Positions 61,120 to 64,000 of a stretch of DNA of 64,000 nucleotides are shown piece after piece. The position numbers were made by a program, and so were the translations under genes. A model generated the notes under the pieces. The model was not told the origin of the DNA, made no database searches, and worked only from the letters and a program-made list of their open reading frames with translations. The stretch's first letter is position 1, and every line of letters starts with the position of its first letter. The DNA comes from Tridacna crocea (taxonomy: Eukaryota > Mollusca > Bivalvia > Cardiida > Cardiidae): NCBI GenBank assembly GCA_943736015.1, contig OX031070.1, positions 20,729,673 to 20,793,672 on the forward strand. The letters run 5' to 3'.

Positions 61120-61355
61120 TTTACCCTTTACCTCACAACAAAATTTTAGACCTGTCAGAATTGAAAGCATTTGCAGACGACAGTTTTAACGTGGCTCATA
61201 CAAGTATGGCCAATACTTTTCGTAGATTGAGTAGAAAGCATTGTGGGAAAAGGAGAAAATGCTGGTTACCAGCATTTTCTCCTTTTCCCACAATGTTTTC
61301 CAAAGCTTTCTCTTTTACGGGTGTTAAAAGTCATCATTGTGTGGTAAAGGGTTAA
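61120..61355 (-). mobile_element. Family A piggyBac-like MITE, perfect core
   Basis: TTTTACCCTTTACCTCACAAC, AAAGCATTTGCAGACGACAG, perfect core around AAAATGCTGGTTACCAGC, TTTTACGGGTGTTAAAAGTC, TGTGTGGTAAAGGGTTAA. It lies 72 bases from an oppositely oriented copy. Confidence 0.9.
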
Positions 61356-62642
61356 GTGTGATGAAAATGCTTCGCTACATAAACGTTTGCAATGCTAGCG
61401 ACATTTCGTGATCATTAAAAAACTTTTATCGGTCGTCTGGGACGGCCATAACCCATTACTTCATGAAACAAATTTGGGGATACGGTATCTTAATGCGGAT
61501 TTCTATAACATCGGCCTTCATCGCCGGAAAACGTAGGGATTCGGCTAGGACTCGGGTACACTCACACACAGCCGATAGATGCTTGTTTCACGTATCGATT
61601 ACGGAGTCCAGCCGAATTCGTACGGTGAAAAGCGATGTTACACGTATTCCAACTAGCGAGCAGTTGTCCTTAAGGCAGACAAGTTTAGTCCTTCTACATC
61701 TATGATAACGGAAACGTATTAGGCATGCTGTATGAAAAGAGGGTTGCAAAAGCTCCAACAAATGTCCGCCTGTGCATTCCGTAAGAATGTGTCAAGAAAA
61801 AAAAAATATATATAGGCCTATGATATTGCTTAAGTTGGGAGAGCTAACACCAGCATCCGTACAGAAAATAAGGAGCGGAGACAACACCTTCAACATTATC
61901 GAAGTGAACCTCCCAACACATTTTTACTTTAATGCATATTTTAGAACGTTAACATGGATAAACGAAAACCTTATTGTCATTTTGTAAGTTTTCGCAAAAA
62001 TCAGATGTTTGTTTGATGACTCTGAAACTTACTCGACACGTGAATTTTATTTCGATAGTTTGCATTCCTTTTGCGTTTATCCGGAACGCTACATGCATTT
62101 CTGACTGTACCAATTTATAGAAAAAGCATGTTATTGTCGCGACACGTAGCCCGGAAAAAAAACTATGCTGTCTTATTAAAGTCTTCATTTCAGCTTTTTC
62201 CTCTTTGGTAGGAGCAAATGGAAGTCTAGAATTGAGCCGCGAACCAAGTTGAACATAACTCAAGCATCATAAACTACTGACTTATTATTTCTTAAATATA
62301 AACCTTTTTAAAAAATCTTAAATTTGTCAAGTGAAGTAAATGTGAATTGGAAAAATCAATTATGATATGATGTCAGTGGAAGGGTTAAGTGGGCATAGAA
62401 ATGTCAAGAATATATATACATGTATATAAATTTTTCGCAGGTATCGAAGACAAAAGATCAATATCACGCTGCAAGAAACAGATGATGTAAGTGGCTTTTG
62501 GAGCCAAGTATGCAACCATGGACCCAGTAGTGGGAGACAGTGATGAAGCGTCGGCGTCTCACGTTAAAGGTCTCTGGTCCTAATCCTACGACGAGAGGGA
62601 ATCAACCTTTGGAGCTACCTACAACATGATCGAAGGTATCTC
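61356..62642. other. Unannotated stretch
   Basis: The frame at 61463-61705 (80 codons, CpG-containing) and frames near 61772 and 61949 have no recognisable motif. No repeat family is seen. Confidence 0.3.
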
Positions 62643-63035
62643 ATTACTCTTTACCATACGCCAAAACTTTAGATTGTTCCAAATTGAAAGCATTTGCAGA
62701 TGTCAAAATAAATGTGACTAAAGACTTGAAATTTGTTTTAGGAAGGGAAGAAAACATTATGGGAAAATGAGAAAATGCTGGTGACCAGCATTTTCTCCTT
62801 TCCCAACAATGTTTTCCACCCGTCCAAAGACAATGCAATTTTCATCGACTGAGCCATATGTAATGAGTCACTTTTAAATTGCATGCTTTTCAGTTAGTTT
62901 AAACAAATTTTATTCCTCGATAATTTACACTATGCTATCAAATAGAATACAAGTTAATGAGGAAAGCATAGCTTCGTAAATTCTTTTCCTAAATAATTTT
63001 AATTTGAACAAGTCTTAATTTTGGTAAAGAGTTAA
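62643..63035. mobile_element. Family A MITE with two like halves
   Basis: The left half (TTACTCTTTACCATACGCC, GAAAGCATTTGCAGATG) and the right end (GAACAAGTCTTAATTTTGG, TAAAGAGTTAA) are both of the half type that normally occurs once. The core is AAAATGCTGGTGACCAGC. The right half is lengthened by about 170 bases of unrelated sequence. Confidence 0.65.
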
Positions 63036-63332
63036 GGTAAGAGTGCTCATATGTCGCCCTCCCATTCGTTTATTATCAACAAGGAAAAGAATTAAATGAT
63101 TCGGCCCCGGGTTTTTACGTCCATCGGAAATCCTCGACCTCGTTAAACGTTCACAGTGATTACGATATTCCACCGTCATTAAAACATTATATGAGTACAC
63201 TGTGACATTTATTACTCCCAGATATTCCTTTTCGCTCGATGCTTTTAGTTTTAACTCATTTCTTTCCAGATTCTTAGTCCAACCTCATAGAATGCTATAG
63301 GGTTAATTTCGGTTACCTTTGAACTCATAATT
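63036..63332. other. Unannotated stretch
   Basis: No family or gene is recognised. Confidence 0.3.
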
Positions 63333-63380
63333 TGTGTAGATTAAGATCAGGTTGCTCCGAATGAGCTTGAGAACAGAAAT
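63333..63380. repeat. Family C remnant
   Basis: TGTGTAGATTAAGATCAGGT and TGCTCCGAATGAGC keep one arm and the centre. Confidence 0.55.
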
Positions 63381-63435
63381 ATTCGATTATTCCCGTTGCA
63401 TCTTTTAATTATATGTTTAACCCTGCTAACACCAC

Positions 63436-63655
63436 TTAACCCTTTCCCAAATGACAAATTTTAAACTGTCCCAAGTTCAAAATGTTTGCAGATGACAATT
63501 TTGTATTTGGCAGTAAGTTTTCCGATGGGCTAGAAAACACTATGGAAAAGGAGAAATTGCTCGTTATGAGCAATTTCTCCTTTTCCCACAGTGTTTTCTA
63601 AAGACTTGTACTGCAGACACGGAAACACCAGGGCTTGTTTGGGAAAGAGTTTTAA
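63436..63655 (-). mobile_element. Family A piggyBac-like MITE, complete, variant core
   Basis: TTAACCCTTTCCCAAATGAC and TTGTTTGGGAAAGAGTTTTAA at the ends. The core GAAATTGCTCGTTATGAGC / GCAATTTCTCC carries the CTCG...GAGC centre shared with 19155-19381, and the stem changes are mirrored. Confidence 0.88.
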
Positions 63656-63819
63656 TTGGCTTTTTTTGTCGAACGAAAGGGAAGCAGGATGGTAGACGAT
63701 CAGAATTACGGACAACAAAAACCCTAAAAGAAACAGAGTCTCACCTATAACGTTAGTATCAAAAAATAGATAAGACGGTGAGATATAAATGATCATGTCA
63801 TGCACTGAGAAAAGGTGAC

Positions 63820-64000
63820 TTAACCCTTTACCAAACAATTCCTGGTATTTACGACCCTTAGAAGCCATTTGAAAACATGGTGGGAAAAGGAGAAAATGCT
63901 GGTGACCAGCATTTTCTCCTTTTCCCACAATGTTTTCTACCCTACTAGAAACAAATTTCTGGCAACAGGATTGTCATATTTTTGTTCACATTTATTTTGT
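63820..64000 (+). mobile_element. Family A piggyBac-like MITE, cut by window end
   Basis: TTAACCCTTTACCAAACAATT, ACGACCCTTAGAAGCC, core AAAATGCTGGTGACCAGC. The right half runs off the window after GTTCACATTTATTTTG. Confidence 0.88.

Overview
The window looks like non-coding, AT-rich DNA from a bivalve mollusc. A dreissenid such as zebra or quagga mussel is my best guess, made from the character of the repeats and not from a search. It has no bacterial or viral gene layout. No open frame exceeds about 140 codons, and I found no complete protein-coding gene, rRNA, functional tRNA or CRISPR array. The sequence is a dense, nested set of transposable-element relics, most of them non-autonomous and strongly palindromic.

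The repeats fall into recurring families, named here for reference. Family A: over 30 copies of a ~225-bp MITE flanked by TTAA, with ends CCCTTTACCAAAC and a 65-nt palindromic core (piggyBac-like). Family B: ~195-bp hairpin MITEs with ends GTATTCACCAACC and a CCAAT-containing centre. Family C: hairpins around GATCAAGATCAGACTGCAC. Family D: ~260-bp double-hairpin elements with ends GCAACACGCGAAAAGG. Family E: 0.9-1.4-kb elements with a 5' palindrome, a short microsatellite, tandem ~145-170-bp core units, an inverted subterminal CTCACCTGA/TCAGGTGAG pair and a 3' hairpin followed by CTCTTGTT. This is the layout of non-autonomous Helentron (HINE) and bivalve pearl-type elements. There are also tRNA-derived SINEs (tail GGCGTTAAACACCAT plus AATC repeats), family G hairpin elements and several single TIR elements.

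Layout. 0-11 kb holds an E-like element with a CCGT array (3.1-4.4 kb), SINE pieces, a near-perfect palindrome (7.3 kb), a seven-unit E element (7.9-9.3 kb) and scattered A copies. 11.26-15.30 kb is a 4-kb Mutator-like element with ~200-bp internally repetitive TIRs and a 10-bp target-site duplication. 16-28 kb carries D, B and A copies and two more E elements. 28-35 kb holds two inverted G elements, an AT microsatellite, a 110-bp tandem array and a divergent E element. 35-47 kb is A/C rich and includes a TIR element built from TGTTACATATATGATC repeats (41.6-42.9 kb). 47-54 kb contains a CCCTGTCACAC-ended TIR element, a near-perfect palindrome (50.7 kb) and a decayed mariner (52.06-53.65 kb) organised as one giant palindrome. 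54-64 kb is again A/C/D/B repeats plus a degenerate 170-bp tandem array.

The only plausible host coding sequence is a pair of minus-strand exon-like frames at about 59.68-60.17 kb with an AATAAA signal just beyond the stop. The only recognisable protein relics are two pieces of mariner transposase. Nothing here suggests genes working together. The interest lies in how many independent families keep long, nearly perfect inverted repeats, some with mirrored (covarying) substitutions in both arms.
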